From Exiguobacterium marinum DSM 16307 (GTDB taxonomy: Bacteria; Bacillota; Bacilli; Exiguobacteriales; Exiguobacteriaceae): a stretch of DNA of 64,000 bases. Made by a program: the position numbers and the translations under genes. Every line of letters begins with the position of its first letter. Within the stretch, counting starts at the first letter, position 1. The DNA lies in NCBI RefSeq assembly GCF_000620845.1, contig NZ_KK211189.1, forward strand, positions 1,813,662 through 1,877,661, written 5' to 3'. The notes under the pieces are model-generated. The model did not search any database. It saw only the letters and a program-made list of their open reading frames with translations, and was not told where the DNA came from. This document shows positions 32,377 through 39,687 of the stretch, piece by piece.

Positions 32377-34770
32377 ATGAAAAAACGTTCTATTCGTCGA
32401 ACGACACTCGCGGCTCTCATGACTTCTGCCATGACAGTCAGTATCGTTCCGGCTGCAGGTGCTGCCCCTTTAGCGGTTGCGCCACCCGGTCCGGCAACGA
32501 GCGAACTCGCTCCGTTCGACCACAACATTATCGACGAAGACCGTCTCGCGAAAGCGCTCGAGAAACGGGGCGTCATCAAAAAGGGGTTATCTGCATCTGA
32601 ACGTATGAAAGCGGTCGACGCATATATCTCGAAAAAGCAAGGTGCAGCAAAAGATCCACATAAGCATGATGAAAAACTGAATGAAAAGGCTTCAAAAGCA
32701 AAAGAGAAGGTACATACTCAATTCGAAAAAGAAACAGAACGAATTCTCGACAAAGCGAAAAAAGGACAAGCGAACTATCGAAAAGGAAAACCAAATGGTC
32801 AAGTAAAAGTATCCCCTGCACAACAGTCTGCATACAACGGAGCTGTTCGTGAAGACAAAGTCCTCGTCCTTCTCGTCGAGTATAGCGACTTCAAACACAA
32901 CAACATCATCCAAGAACCGGGCTATATGTATAGTGATAATTTCAGTAAAGAACATTACGAGAACTATATGTTTGGTGACAAGTCATTCGAACTCTTCAAT
33001 GGAGAGAAAGTCCGGACGTTCAAACAGTATTATGAAGAACAATCAGGTGGAAGCTACACAGTTGATGGTGAAGTTTCTGAATGGTTGACCGTTCCAGGGA
33101 CTGCGAAAGACTATGGGGCGGACAAAGGTGATGGTGGACACGATAACGTCGGGCCTGGTCCACGTCAACTCGTCAAAGATGCGTTGAATGCAGCGGTCGC
33201 ATCTGGTATCGACCTCGCAGAGCACGACCAATATGACCTTTACGACTTAGATGGAGACGGCGATTTCAACGAGCCGGACGGTCTCGTCGATCACTTGATG
33301 ATTATCCACGCAGGTACTGGTCAAGAAGCTGGTGGCGGTGCGCTTGGTGACGATGCGGTTTGGTCACACCGCTGGGTTCTCGACGGTGTATATCCAGTAG
33401 CCGACACAGAAGCTACAGTTCCTTACTGGGGCGGAAAAATGGCTGCGTACGATTATACGATTCAACCTGAAGATGGCGCAGTCGGAGTCTTCGCACACGA
33501 ATTTGGACATGATCTCGGTCTTCCAGATGAGTACGATACGCAGTACACAGGTCAAGGTGAGCCGGTACAGTCATGGTCTATCATGAGTGGCGGTAGCTGG
33601 GCCGGTAAAGTCGCAGGTACGGAACCGACAAGCTTCTCACCACAAAACAAAGAGTACTTCCAAAAAATCATGGGTGGAAACTGGGCGAACATCACAGAAG
33701 TCGACCTTGAAGACATCAACTCACAAGGGTTCGTCTCACAACTCGACCAGTCTGTGACGAAATCAAACAACCCAGGCATCGTCAAAGTCAACCTTCCTGA
33801 TAAGAAGATAAAAGGAATCGAACCAGCTTATGGCGATCGCTATTACTACTCGACAAAGGGTGACGACATCCACACAGAGATGGCGACACCAAGTGTGAAA
33901 CTCGGTGCTGACGGAGTCCTCACATTCGATTCATTCTATGAAGTCGAATCTGACTATGATTACTTGTACATTAAAGCCCTCAGCGGTGGTCAAGAAGTCG
34001 TTCTCGATGTATTCGGTGACGACGTCAACGGTGCAAACGAAGCAGGTTACCCTGCTGAGACGACGAACGGTGCATGGGTCAACAAATCATACGACCTCTC
34101 ACAATTTGCTGGACAAGATGTTCAAATCGTCTTTGAATACGTGACAGACGGCGGCGTCGCGATGAAAGGCTTCGCAGTCGACAACTTGTCAATCAAATCA
34201 GAATCAACAACGCTCTTCGCAGATGATGCGGAAGGCGCTGAAGCCGTCACTCTCGATGGATTCGTTTCTTCAGACGGATACGATTCAAAACCACACTACT
34301 ACTACCTCGAGTGGCGTAACCATGCCGGGTCGGATATGGGTCTTCTCAACGGCCGTGGCGTGAAATACAACACAGGTCTAGTCGTATGGTACGGTGATGA
34401 CTCGTATACAGACAACTGGGTCGGTGTCCACCCTGGTGAAGGCTTCCTCGGTGTCGTCGATTCACATCCACAAGCGCTTATCGGTAACTTGAATGGACAA
34501 CAGACAGTGACAGGTAGCACACGTTACCAAATCGCTGACGCTGCATTCAGTCTCGATAAGACGCTCGCTTGGTATATCGATTCACCAAGTCGTGGTATCT
34601 ATGACTACAAAGCACAAGCTGGCGTGAAGCAGTTCAATGATGCGAATTCGTACATCAACTCACTCATTCCAGATGCAGGACGTAAACTCCCGCAATACGG
34701 CCTTGTCATTGACGTAGTCGGTGAAGCGAAAGACAACTCTGCAGGTGCTGTGTGGATCCGAACAAAATAA
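32377..34770 (+). CDS. Secreted M6 metalloprotease, immune inhibitor A type
   Basis: A 797-residue exported protease. A Sec signal peptide (KKRSIRRTT, a hydrophobic core, AGAAP, cleavage near residue 29) is followed by a charged propeptide-like helical region (to about 145). The catalytic domain holds the zinc site [14 protein letters not shown] (His374, His378) and [14 protein letters not shown]/jelly-roll-type domain follows (about 480-620) and a C-terminal module contains [12 protein letters not shown]. Family members degrade host or environmental proteins. AGGAGG precedes the ATG. Monocistronic, with a perfect terminator. Confidence 0.95.
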   Translation: MKKRSIRRTTLAALMTSAMTVSIVPAAGAAPLAVAPPGPATSELAPFDHNIIDEDRLAKALEKRGVIKKGLSASERMKAVDAYISKKQGAAKDPHKHDEKLNEKASKAKEKVHTQFEKETERILDKAKKGQANYRKGKPNGQVKVSPAQQSAYNGAVREDKVLVLLVEYSDFKHNNIIQEPGYMYSDNFSKEHYENYMFGDKSFELFNGEKVRTFKQYYEEQSGGSYTVDGEVSEWLTVPGTAKDYGADKGDGGHDNVGPGPRQLVKDALNAAVASGIDLAEHDQYDLYDLDGDGDFNEPDGLVDHLMIIHAGTGQEAGGGALGDDAVWSHRWVLDGVYPVADTEATVPYWGGKMAAYDYTIQPEDGAVGVFAHEFGHDLGLPDEYDTQYTGQGEPVQSWSIMSGGSWAGKVAGTEPTSFSPQNKEYFQKIMGGNWANITEVDLEDINSQGFVSQLDQSVTKSNNPGIVKVNLPDKKIKGIEPAYGDRYYYSTKGDDIHTEMATPSVKLGADGVLTFDSFYEVESDYDYLYIKALSGGQEVVLDVFGDDVNGANEAGYPAETTNGAWVNKSYDLSQFAGQDVQIVFEYVTDGGVAMKGFAVDNLSIKSESTTLFADDAEGAEAVTLDGFVSSDGYDSKPHYYYLEWRNHAGSDMGLLNGRGVKYNTGLVVWYGDDSYTDNWVGVHPGEGFLGVVDSHPQALIGNLNGQQTVTGSTRYQIADAAFSLDKTLAWYIDSPSRGIYDYKAQAGVKQFNDANSYINSLIPDAGRKLPQYGLVIDVVGEAKDNSAGAVWIRTK

Positions 34771-34783
34771 GCATGATTCATCC

Positions 34784-34826
34784 GACCTCTAGTCTTCGGT
34801 TACCGAAGACTAGAGGTCTTATTATT
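34784..34826 (+). terminator. Terminator of the M6 protease gene
   Basis: A 16-bp perfect stem GACCTCTAGTCTTCGG/CCGAAGACTAGAGGTC with a 3-base loop and a T-rich tail. Confidence 0.9.
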
Positions 34827-34836
34827 CTGAAAAAGC

Positions 34837-34865
34837 TTGAAAAAGGCGATTAACCTGTGTAACAT
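34837..34865 (+). promoter_or_regulatory. Promoter of the tRNA-Thr gene
   Basis: TTGAAA (34837-34842) and TAACAT (34860-34865) are spaced by 17 bases; the predicted start falls a few bases before the tRNA 5' end. Confidence 0.7.
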
Positions 34866-34877
34866 AGTGGGTGTAAC

Positions 34878-34948
34878 GCCTCTGTAGGTTAGTGGCAGAC
34901 CTCAGCAATGGTAATGCTGCAGCACGAGTTCGATTCTCGTCGGAGGCA
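34878..34948 (+). tRNA. tRNA-Thr (anticodon GGT)
   Basis: A complete 71-base cloverleaf: acceptor GCCTCTG/CGGAGGC with one G-T pair, D stem GGTT/GACC, anticodon stem CAGCA/TGCTG with loop ATGGTAA, 4-base variable loop, T stem ACGAG/CTCGT with loop TTCGATT, discriminator A. Conserved T8, A14, G18G19, A21, T33, TTC and A58 are present. G1-C72, C2-G71, G35 and U36 fit threonyl-tRNA synthetase identity. CCA is not encoded. Its 3' half is repeated at 36497-36552. Confidence 0.85.
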
Positions 34949-34962
34949 TCAAGAATACCGCT
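34907..34962 (+). repeat. Direct repeat copy 1 (tRNA 3' half plus flank; candidate att)
   Basis: This 56-base segment starts at the anticodon loop and runs 14 bases past the tRNA. It recurs at 36497-36552 with only two mismatches; the last 37 bases are identical. Such a tRNA-anchored direct repeat is the usual scar of site-specific integration. Confidence 0.8.
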
Positions 34963-34979
34963 TAACAATGCGGTTTAGG

Positions 34980-35015
34980 GCACTTCCTGTTTCTTGCAGG
35001 AGGTGCTTTCTTTTT
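34980..35015 (+). terminator. Terminator of the tRNA-Thr gene
   Basis: GCACTTCCTG pairs with CAGGAGGTGC (one G-T pair), followed by TTTCTTTTT. A diverged version occurs at 36732-36763. Confidence 0.82.
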
Positions 35016-35019
35016 GGTG

Positions 35020-35037
35020 TGGCACAAAAATGGCACA
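35020..35037 (+). repeat. Tandem TGGCACA repeat near the left end of the element
   Basis: TGGCACA occurs twice, separated by AAAA. Short spaced direct repeats beside an att copy are typical of integrase arm-binding sites; the role here is inferred. Confidence 0.5.
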
Positions 35038-35155
35038 GTTTTCGTTTTTCGGTGTCGCGAGCGCAATTTTGTTGAATCGAAACTTTATTTAACAAATATA
35101 GGTATATATACTATAGATGGTACGATAGTTCTGATAATAAGAAAGGGGTAGGAAC

Positions 35156-36349
35156 ATGCCTTCGCAATTTCAAATTTTAACAGCAATCGCATTTACAGTC
35201 GCTGTCATCGCAGGGATTGCTAGACACGATTATTGGAAAAGAAAAAACGATTACACTGGTAGCGTTGAGGTTAAAAAAAGATACAAACGTACATTACGTA
35301 GAATCAATGGAGTGTTAGTCGCTTCAATCCTCTTTGGTTTTGTCTTCACTTTTATGCAACCGGACGAAACTGTTAAGCAAACTGACAAGGTCGAAAGTGA
35401 GTCATCAGCCACTCTTGAAGATGATAATGAAGATACAGCTACCGTCGATACTAATTTAGTGATGGACGAACTCACGCCTTTACCAAAAGTTCCTGCTGAA
35501 TATACAGATCGATACAACGAAGTAAATGAAGTTATTACGCGGACCGACGCCCTTCTCACCCTCATTAAGAAAAATATGAGCGAATGCGATGGACCATGTA
35601 GCGACCTCCCTTTGGAAGAAATCCAAGCTCGTTTCGATGCGATGGAAGAATTGATCACCACTTCTCGCAACCAATTACAGAAAGCGTCTGAGATTGTGAA
35701 TGAGATGGCACTAAAAGACGCGGTCGAGTTACACACGCAAAATTTGTTTGAACTTGAAGAGGACTTGCAGGCAACGGCATATTCACTTGAAACAATGCAA
35801 CTCTCCGACACTTGGGAGAGTTGGGACGAGCCGGTTGAATATACAGAGAGCACACGTACGAAACGCTTATATAAGATTCAATTAGAAGATACAATTCTAC
35901 AAGTCGATAGCAGAAGCGAGTTTAATGACACGGTCGCATACACGCAAGATGAAATGAACAGCGCGTTCCACATCACTAGTTATATTGATCGTATGTTATT
36001 TGATATTTCCGCTGCGAAAGACTTCTTAAGAACACACGAACCTAGTTATGTTCCTCAATCTATCGAAACTATATTTCAAATCGCAATCAAATACGAGAGC
36101 GACTTAAAATATGCGATTGAAAACACAAGGGATGAACGAGTTACGAAAGAATACAGCATCGCACTCGAAAAAACAGAAATCTTATTGGGAGCATTGCAAG
36201 GTTATGAAGAATTTACTTCACGATACTCAGCTACTCAATCTGAACAAGATGAACTGATTACGTTACTCTCGGATATGGAATCCTCTTTAACCTTTGAGAA
36301 AGGTTATATCGAGTCAGTGATATCAGATTCTCCCCTTACCTACAACTAA
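35156..36349 (+). CDS. Orphan membrane-anchored coiled-coil protein (cargo of the tRNA element)
   Basis: A 397-residue protein, no family recognised. An N-terminal span (about 6-22), a basic cytoplasmic stretch (KRYKRTLRRING), a second span (about 50-65) and a long, strongly acidic, helical extracytoplasmic domain (about 70-397) with one cysteine pair (MSECDGPCSD). GGGGTAGG precedes the ATG. It is the only gene between the two copies of the tRNA repeat, and composition is more AT-rich than its neighbours. Confidence 0.78.
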   Translation: MPSQFQILTAIAFTVAVIAGIARHDYWKRKNDYTGSVEVKKRYKRTLRRINGVLVASILFGFVFTFMQPDETVKQTDKVESESSATLEDDNEDTATVDTNLVMDELTPLPKVPAEYTDRYNEVNEVITRTDALLTLIKKNMSECDGPCSDLPLEEIQARFDAMEELITTSRNQLQKASEIVNEMALKDAVELHTQNLFELEEDLQATAYSLETMQLSDTWESWDEPVEYTESTRTKRLYKIQLEDTILQVDSRSEFNDTVAYTQDEMNSAFHITSYIDRMLFDISAAKDFLRTHEPSYVPQSIETIFQIAIKYESDLKYAIENTRDERVTKEYSIALEKTEILLGALQGYEEFTSRYSATQSEQDELITLLSDMESSLTFEKGYIESVISDSPLTYN

Positions 36350-36351
36350 TT

Positions 36352-36372
36352 TTGTGCACAGCATTGTGCACA
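36352..36372 (+). repeat. Paired TTGTGCACA repeat near the right end of the element
   Basis: TTGTGCACA occurs twice with a 3-base spacer, directly after the stop codon of the orphan gene. The motif contains the palindrome TGTGCACA. It may be the counterpart of the TGGCACA pair at the other end. Confidence 0.5.
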
Positions 36373-36496
36373 CTTACCGCTCATGCACAGGCGAAATCAT
36401 AGTATTAAACACCAATAACTTACAATAATGACTTACAGAATAGCTCAACCAAGCCATACCTCTCCTGAATATTCTCCCACTAAATCCCAAAATGGA

Positions 36497-36552
36497 AATG
36501 GTAATGCTGAAGCATGAGTTCGATTCTCGTCGGAGGCATCAAGAATACCGCT
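36497..36552 (+). repeat. Direct repeat copy 2: truncated tRNA-Thr 3' half
   Basis: Matches 34907-34962 except for two substitutions (36510, 36515). The 5' half of the tRNA is absent and the preceding sequence is unrelated, so it cannot fold into a tRNA. Homology to the flank of copy 1 continues weakly for about 20 bases and resumes at the hairpin at 36732. Confidence 0.85.
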
Positions 36553-36572
36553 AAACCAAGCGGTTAAAAGCA

Positions 36573-36731
36573 CCTGCCGAGCTTTTTCTTCGGCCGTCGA
36601 GGCCTCAGAAAAAGACAAACGGCCGCCAGATGACGACCGTTTGCGTTGCTCGCCCGACGACGCCTCGACTCCTGCAGGAAAGCGTGGGCGCCAAAAAGGC
36701 GAGCGATATTATTCATGTTAGTCAACAAGCT
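36573..36731. repeat. GC-rich structured insertion (candidate interspersed repeat)
   Basis: About 160 GC-rich bases interrupt the sequence that otherwise parallels the flank of the tRNA gene. Nested inverted repeats: GTCGAGGC (36596) with GCCTCGAC (36662) enclosing CAAACGG (36616) with CCGTTTG (36637), plus GCTCGCC (36648) with GGCGAGC (36698). The CTCCTGCAGGAAAGCG segment looks like a family of intergenic repeats in Bacilli, from memory only. Confidence 0.55.
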
Positions 36732-36763
36732 GTACTTCCTGAATGTTTCAGGAGGTACTTTTT
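36732..36763 (+). terminator. Terminator-like hairpin beyond tRNA copy 2
   Basis: GTACTTCCTGA pairs with TCAGGAGGTAC and is followed by five T. It is a diverged copy of the tRNA terminator at 34980. Confidence 0.7.
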
Positions 36764-36808
36764 GATTGCTGGTACACATCAACGAGAACTTCTTCATCCC
36801 CCCTCACC

Positions 36809-36837
36809 TTGACATCATTTCCGTTCCTCTATAAACT
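36809..36837 (+). promoter_or_regulatory. Promoter of the Vut_1 transporter gene
   Basis: TTGACA (36809-36814) with either TATAAA at 15 bases or TAAACT at 17 bases spacing. Confidence 0.55.
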
Positions 36838-36882
36838 TGAAAAGTTGAAATTATTGAATAGTTAAAGGAAGGAGCATGATTC

Positions 36883-37578
36883 ATGCTAAACGAATGGTTA
36901 TGGATTCCTTCCGCCATCCTTACACTCGGTCTTCTCGTCGTTAGCTACAAATTATTTGGTCGGGTCGGACTATACGCTTGGATTGCGATGGCTTCTGTCG
37001 TCGCAAATATTCAAGTCACGCAACAGATTGTAATTGGCGGATACATTTTTACGCTCGGTAACATCGTCTACGGTTCGCTTTACTTAGCGACGGACATTTT
37101 GAATGAAAAATACGGGCGAGCAGTTGCCCGAAAAGGGGTATGGCTCGGATTTTTCATTTTGATCGTCTCAACGGTACTCATGCAGTACGCCCTTTTGTAT
37201 GAACCGTTTGAAGAGGCGCTCTTCATGCACGAGAGTTTTGAGGCACTCTTCTCGATGCTACCATTGATCACACTCGGTAGCCTTGCCGCCTATTTAGTCT
37301 CTCAGTTGTTCGATGTCTTCGTCTATTCGAAAATTCGCGCAAAAACGGGCGAGAAAAAGCTATGGCTCCGGACAACCGGTTCGACCGTATTATCTCAATT
37401 GATTGATACGTTCACGTTCTGTATTATCGCTTTCTGGGGGATGGAATGGGACATTTGGTGGAATATCTTTATCACGACGTACGTGGCGAAGTTTGTAATT
37501 GCATGGATGGCTACACCATTCATGTATTATGCAAAACGGACAAATCCACAAGACGAAACAAAACAAGATGCTGCATAA
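36883..37578 (+). CDS. Queuosine precursor transporter-like protein (Vut_1/YhhQ family)
   Basis: A 231-residue, six-span membrane protein. The family pattern is clear: GNIVYGSLYLATDILNEKYGR, YLVSQLFDVFVYSKIR and RTTGSTVLSQLIDTFTF. Members of the YhhQ group import 7-cyano-7-deazaguanine-type precursors for queuosine in tRNA. No preQ1 riboswitch is visible upstream. GGAAGGAGC precedes the ATG. Monocistronic. Confidence 0.88.
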   Translation: MLNEWLWIPSAILTLGLLVVSYKLFGRVGLYAWIAMASVVANIQVTQQIVIGGYIFTLGNIVYGSLYLATDILNEKYGRAVARKGVWLGFFILIVSTVLMQYALLYEPFEEALFMHESFEALFSMLPLITLGSLAAYLVSQLFDVFVYSKIRAKTGEKKLWLRTTGSTVLSQLIDTFTFCIIAFWGMEWDIWWNIFITTYVAKFVIAWMATPFMYYAKRTNPQDETKQDAA

Positions 37579-37618
37579 GAAATGCCGTAACTTCTCGTTT
37601 GAAGTTACGGCATTTCTT
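37577..37618. terminator. Bidirectional terminator
   Basis: An about 17-bp stem, arms AGAAATGCCGTAACTTC and GAAGTTACGGCATTTCTT, between two convergent genes. Confidence 0.9.
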
Positions 37619-37866
37619 CATGGTCGTTCGATTTGGATACGCACAGCATAAGGCCGAGCGGCTTCAATCGACGTCTCATCTCGACAAACTGTGATGGCCT
37701 TAAACGCATCAATGGCGACCGCCTCGATCGTTTGATCATTCATTTCAACTTCAAGAATGGTATAGACAGGCAAACGCTCAAGTTTAACCCATTCCCCGTT
37801 ATGTTTTTTTTCGTAGATGACTGGTGATTGAATCGCGTATCGCCGGAGTAAATCATGGACATTCAT
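37618..37866 (-). CDS. Hypothetical small protein under cre/CcpA control
   Basis: An 82-residue soluble protein of unknown family (MNVHDLLRRYAIQSPVIYE; later TILEVEMNDQTIEAVAIDAFKAITV). The ATG at 37866 has GGGAGGAG upstream. It is preceded by a near-consensus promoter whose spacer is a perfect cre site, so catabolite repression is expected. Convergent with the Vut_1 gene. Confidence 0.75.
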   Translation of the reverse strand: MNVHDLLRRYAIQSPVIYEKKHNGEWVKLERLPVYTILEVEMNDQTIEAVAIDAFKAITVCRDETSIEAARPYAVRIQIERP

Positions 37867-37897
37867 CTGATCTCCTCCCTGTTCAAAACGTACACTT

Positions 37898-37926
37898 ATT
37901 ATAGAAAGCGTTTTCACTTTTGTAAA
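37898..37926 (-). promoter_or_regulatory. Promoter with embedded cre site
   Basis: Minus strand: TTTACA (37921-37926), 17-base spacer, TATAAT (37898-37903). The spacer and -10 edge contain TGAAAACGCTTTCT (37903-37916), which matches the CcpA consensus TGWAARCGYTWNCW at every position. Position between -35 and -10 predicts repression. Confidence 0.82.
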
Positions 37927-38013
37927 GCAAGTACATAATAATTTTATAAGCATTTCCTCTTCATTTTTAATTATCCAGTACCGATATAACGAGTAGAGAA
38001 ATGGGGTGAATTG

Positions 38014-38370
38014 ATGCGTTATCGCAGACAGGAAACTTTCCGCTATATACTACCAAATCCGCGTATAATTCCTTACAAACTGATTTGGGGAGACAAAGAA
38101 TTATATGATGGCGAGGGGCTACTTCTCAATGTAAGTTCTCACGGATTAAAATTACGCTCGGATTATCTTTTTCCACTTTCTAATGACTTACAAGTACATT
38201 TTGTCCTCGATCTCGTTCCAACTCTCCAACCGATCGAACTGATTGGATACGTTAAACATCGCAATCAATTGGGAACTCTTTATGACTATGGAATCATGCT
38301 TGATATAAAAATGGAAGAAACCCAACAACTCGTCACGATGATTAAAACGTATGCACGTGAAAATAAATGA
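38014..38370 (+). CDS. PilZ-domain protein
   Basis: A 118-residue single-domain protein. RYRRQETFRY at the N-terminus corresponds to the arginine motif of PilZ domains, although spacing is one residue longer than the usual RxxxR. NVSSHGLKL matches the second motif (D/N)xSxxG. It probably binds cyclic di-GMP. The ATG at 38014 has GGGGTGA upstream. Monocistronic. Confidence 0.82.
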   Translation: MRYRRQETFRYILPNPRIIPYKLIWGDKELYDGEGLLLNVSSHGLKLRSDYLFPLSNDLQVHFVLDLVPTLQPIELIGYVKHRNQLGTLYDYGIMLDIKMEETQQLVTMIKTYARENK

Positions 38371-38401
38371 GAACATGCATGATGCATCTTCTCATTTTTT
38401 C
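38365..38401 (+). terminator. Terminator of the PilZ gene
   Basis: AAATGAGAA pairs with TTCTCATTT, with an inner ATGCAT self-complementary loop, followed by a T run. Confidence 0.82.
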
Positions 38402-38454
38402 GTGTTTACAAAAGAGGGTATACTACAACTATCAATCATTGGCGAGGTGTTCGT

Positions 38455-39096
38455 ATGACTAGAAAATTTTTATTGATTCCATGGGGGGCGGCCATCGCGT
38501 TGGCCATCTTAGGTCAGAACGTCCCGTTTGACGGGCGCTTTCTAATCGACTTTTTGACTTATAATACCGATGCGTATGAAGGCTATTCTCTCTCACTCTT
38601 TAGTATCTTAGGTGTGTTTCCGTTAGCGATGTTCCCGCTTCTTTGGTCAGAAGTGAATCAGCTGAAGCCGAATCCGCTCATCGCTGCCATCAGTAGTTTT
38701 TTCGTAGGTGGCTTCTTACTCGCTCCTTATTTGGCTTTTGCGAGACAATCTCCTTATCCGACCCCGGTCAAACCGCTTCCGACGCGTATCCTTGGTGTCG
38801 TGTTGCTATTGGTGACGATCGGACTGTTCATCGCTGCCGCGAATACGGGAAATGTCTCAGAATATTGGTCGTATGTAGAGAATAATCAGTTTGTGCGAAC
38901 AATGACCGTTGACTTTTTCTTATTGGCGTTCATTCAAATCACATTAATGAATCGGGATGCGAAACGCTATAAGATGAGCCTTTGGCCACTTCCGTACATC
39001 CCGCTGTTCGGCTTAATCTTCTGGCTCATCATTCGACATCAGAAACCGTTTAACGAAGCTCCTCCGAAGCGCGAACGTGTTGAAATGCAACATTGA
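38455..39096 (+). CDS. Integral membrane protein of unknown function
   Basis: A 213-residue protein with about six predicted spans (starting KFLLIPWGAAIALAILGQ) and a charged C-terminal tail (PPKRERVEMQH). No family recognised. GAGGTGTTCGT precedes the ATG. It may share a transcript with the next gene 64 bases downstream. Confidence 0.72.
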   Translation: MTRKFLLIPWGAAIALAILGQNVPFDGRFLIDFLTYNTDAYEGYSLSLFSILGVFPLAMFPLLWSEVNQLKPNPLIAAISSFFVGGFLLAPYLAFARQSPYPTPVKPLPTRILGVVLLLVTIGLFIAAANTGNVSEYWSYVENNQFVRTMTVDFFLLAFIQITLMNRDAKRYKMSLWPLPYIPLFGLIFWLIIRHQKPFNEAPPKRERVEMQH

Positions 39097-39160
39097 TGTC
39101 CCGTTTTGTCTCATAAACGGCTATACTAAAAATTAGATTTGTTATAAAGGAGACCATCAC

Positions 39161-39433
39161 ATGCGCTATTTTCAGGTCACATCTTATGTGACTGTTAAAA
39201 ATGAAGTACTCGAATTGAATGAATATGCTAAAGTGCCAAATCAAAAAGTAGATCAATTTTTAAAAGAAACACTAGAGCTTGATCTGTATGATGACCAGGT
39301 GACATTGCGTGAATGCGTTGTCGCAAAAGGAAAATGGGAATGTCCCGTCGGTGATTTTATCATCACAGAACATACGGATGAGAAAAAGTTCAATCGTCTA
39401 CAAAACAGCCGTTCCTCAAAAATGACAAAGTAA
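39161..39433 (+). CDS. Hypothetical small soluble protein
   Basis: A 90-residue protein with no membrane segment, two cysteines (RECVVAKGKWECPVGDF) and a basic tail. No family recognised. AAAGGAGACC precedes the ATG. A strong terminator follows. Confidence 0.68.
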   Translation: MRYFQVTSYVTVKNEVLELNEYAKVPNQKVDQFLKETLELDLYDDQVTLRECVVAKGKWECPVGDFIITEHTDEKKFNRLQNSRSSKMTK

Positions 39434-39444
39434 CCTCTACACCA

Positions 39445-39480
39445 AAAACCTCCTCGCCGATTCAGACGAGGAGGTTTTAT
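39445..39480. terminator. Bidirectional terminator
   Basis: AAAACCTCCTCG pairs perfectly with CGAGGAGGTTTT between convergent small genes. Confidence 0.88.
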
Positions 39481-39498
39481 TATACACAGGTAACTTGT

Positions 39499-39627
39499 TT
39501 ATTCGTCCGACTCTTCTTCGGGATTTGGGTCAGGGTGTTGTGTCGGAGCCGGCTTCTTAGCCGGGTTCGATTCATCATCTGGAATTGGATCTGGATGTAC
39601 CCCTGGTTGTGATTCATCTCGTTTCAT
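39499..39627 (-). CDS. 42-residue acidic, proline-rich peptide
   Basis: A short frame from the ATG at 39627 (behind GAAGGAGGGATACG) to TAA. It encodes MKRDESQPG followed by two related units, HPDPIPDDES and HPDPNPEEES, joined by a KKPAP linker. No hydrophobic segment. The strong binding site and internal repeat support a genuine gene. It lies downstream of the P-type ATPase, on the same strand. Function unknown. Confidence 0.65.
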   Translation of the reverse strand: MKRDESQPGVHPDPIPDDESNPAKKPAPTQHPDPNPEEESDE

Positions 39628-39687
39628 CGTATCCCTCCTTCGTCGTTACTCCATTTGTTTATCCGTTTTCTACATACATGAAACGTA

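Larger units (their letters stand above)
36350..36882. other. 533-base gene-free region: second tRNA fragment and structured GC-rich segment
   Basis: Contains paired TTGTGCACA repeats (36352-36372), an AT-rich stretch, the second copy of the tRNA 3' half (36497-36552), a GC-rich inverted-repeat segment (about 36573-36731), a terminator-like hairpin (36732-36763) and the promoter of the next gene. I see no coding frame with a plausible start. Confidence 0.7.

Noticed and set aside
36497..36552. A second functional tRNA gene
   Set aside because: Only the 3' half is present; no acceptor 5' strand, D arm or promoter precedes it.
34878..36800. Prophage
   Set aside because: No integrase, structural, replication or lysis genes; only one unfamiliar gene between the repeats.
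36760..36882. preQ1 riboswitch upstream of the Vut_1 transporter
   Set aside because: The conserved CUAGCUACACCCUCU-like loop and A-rich tail are absent.
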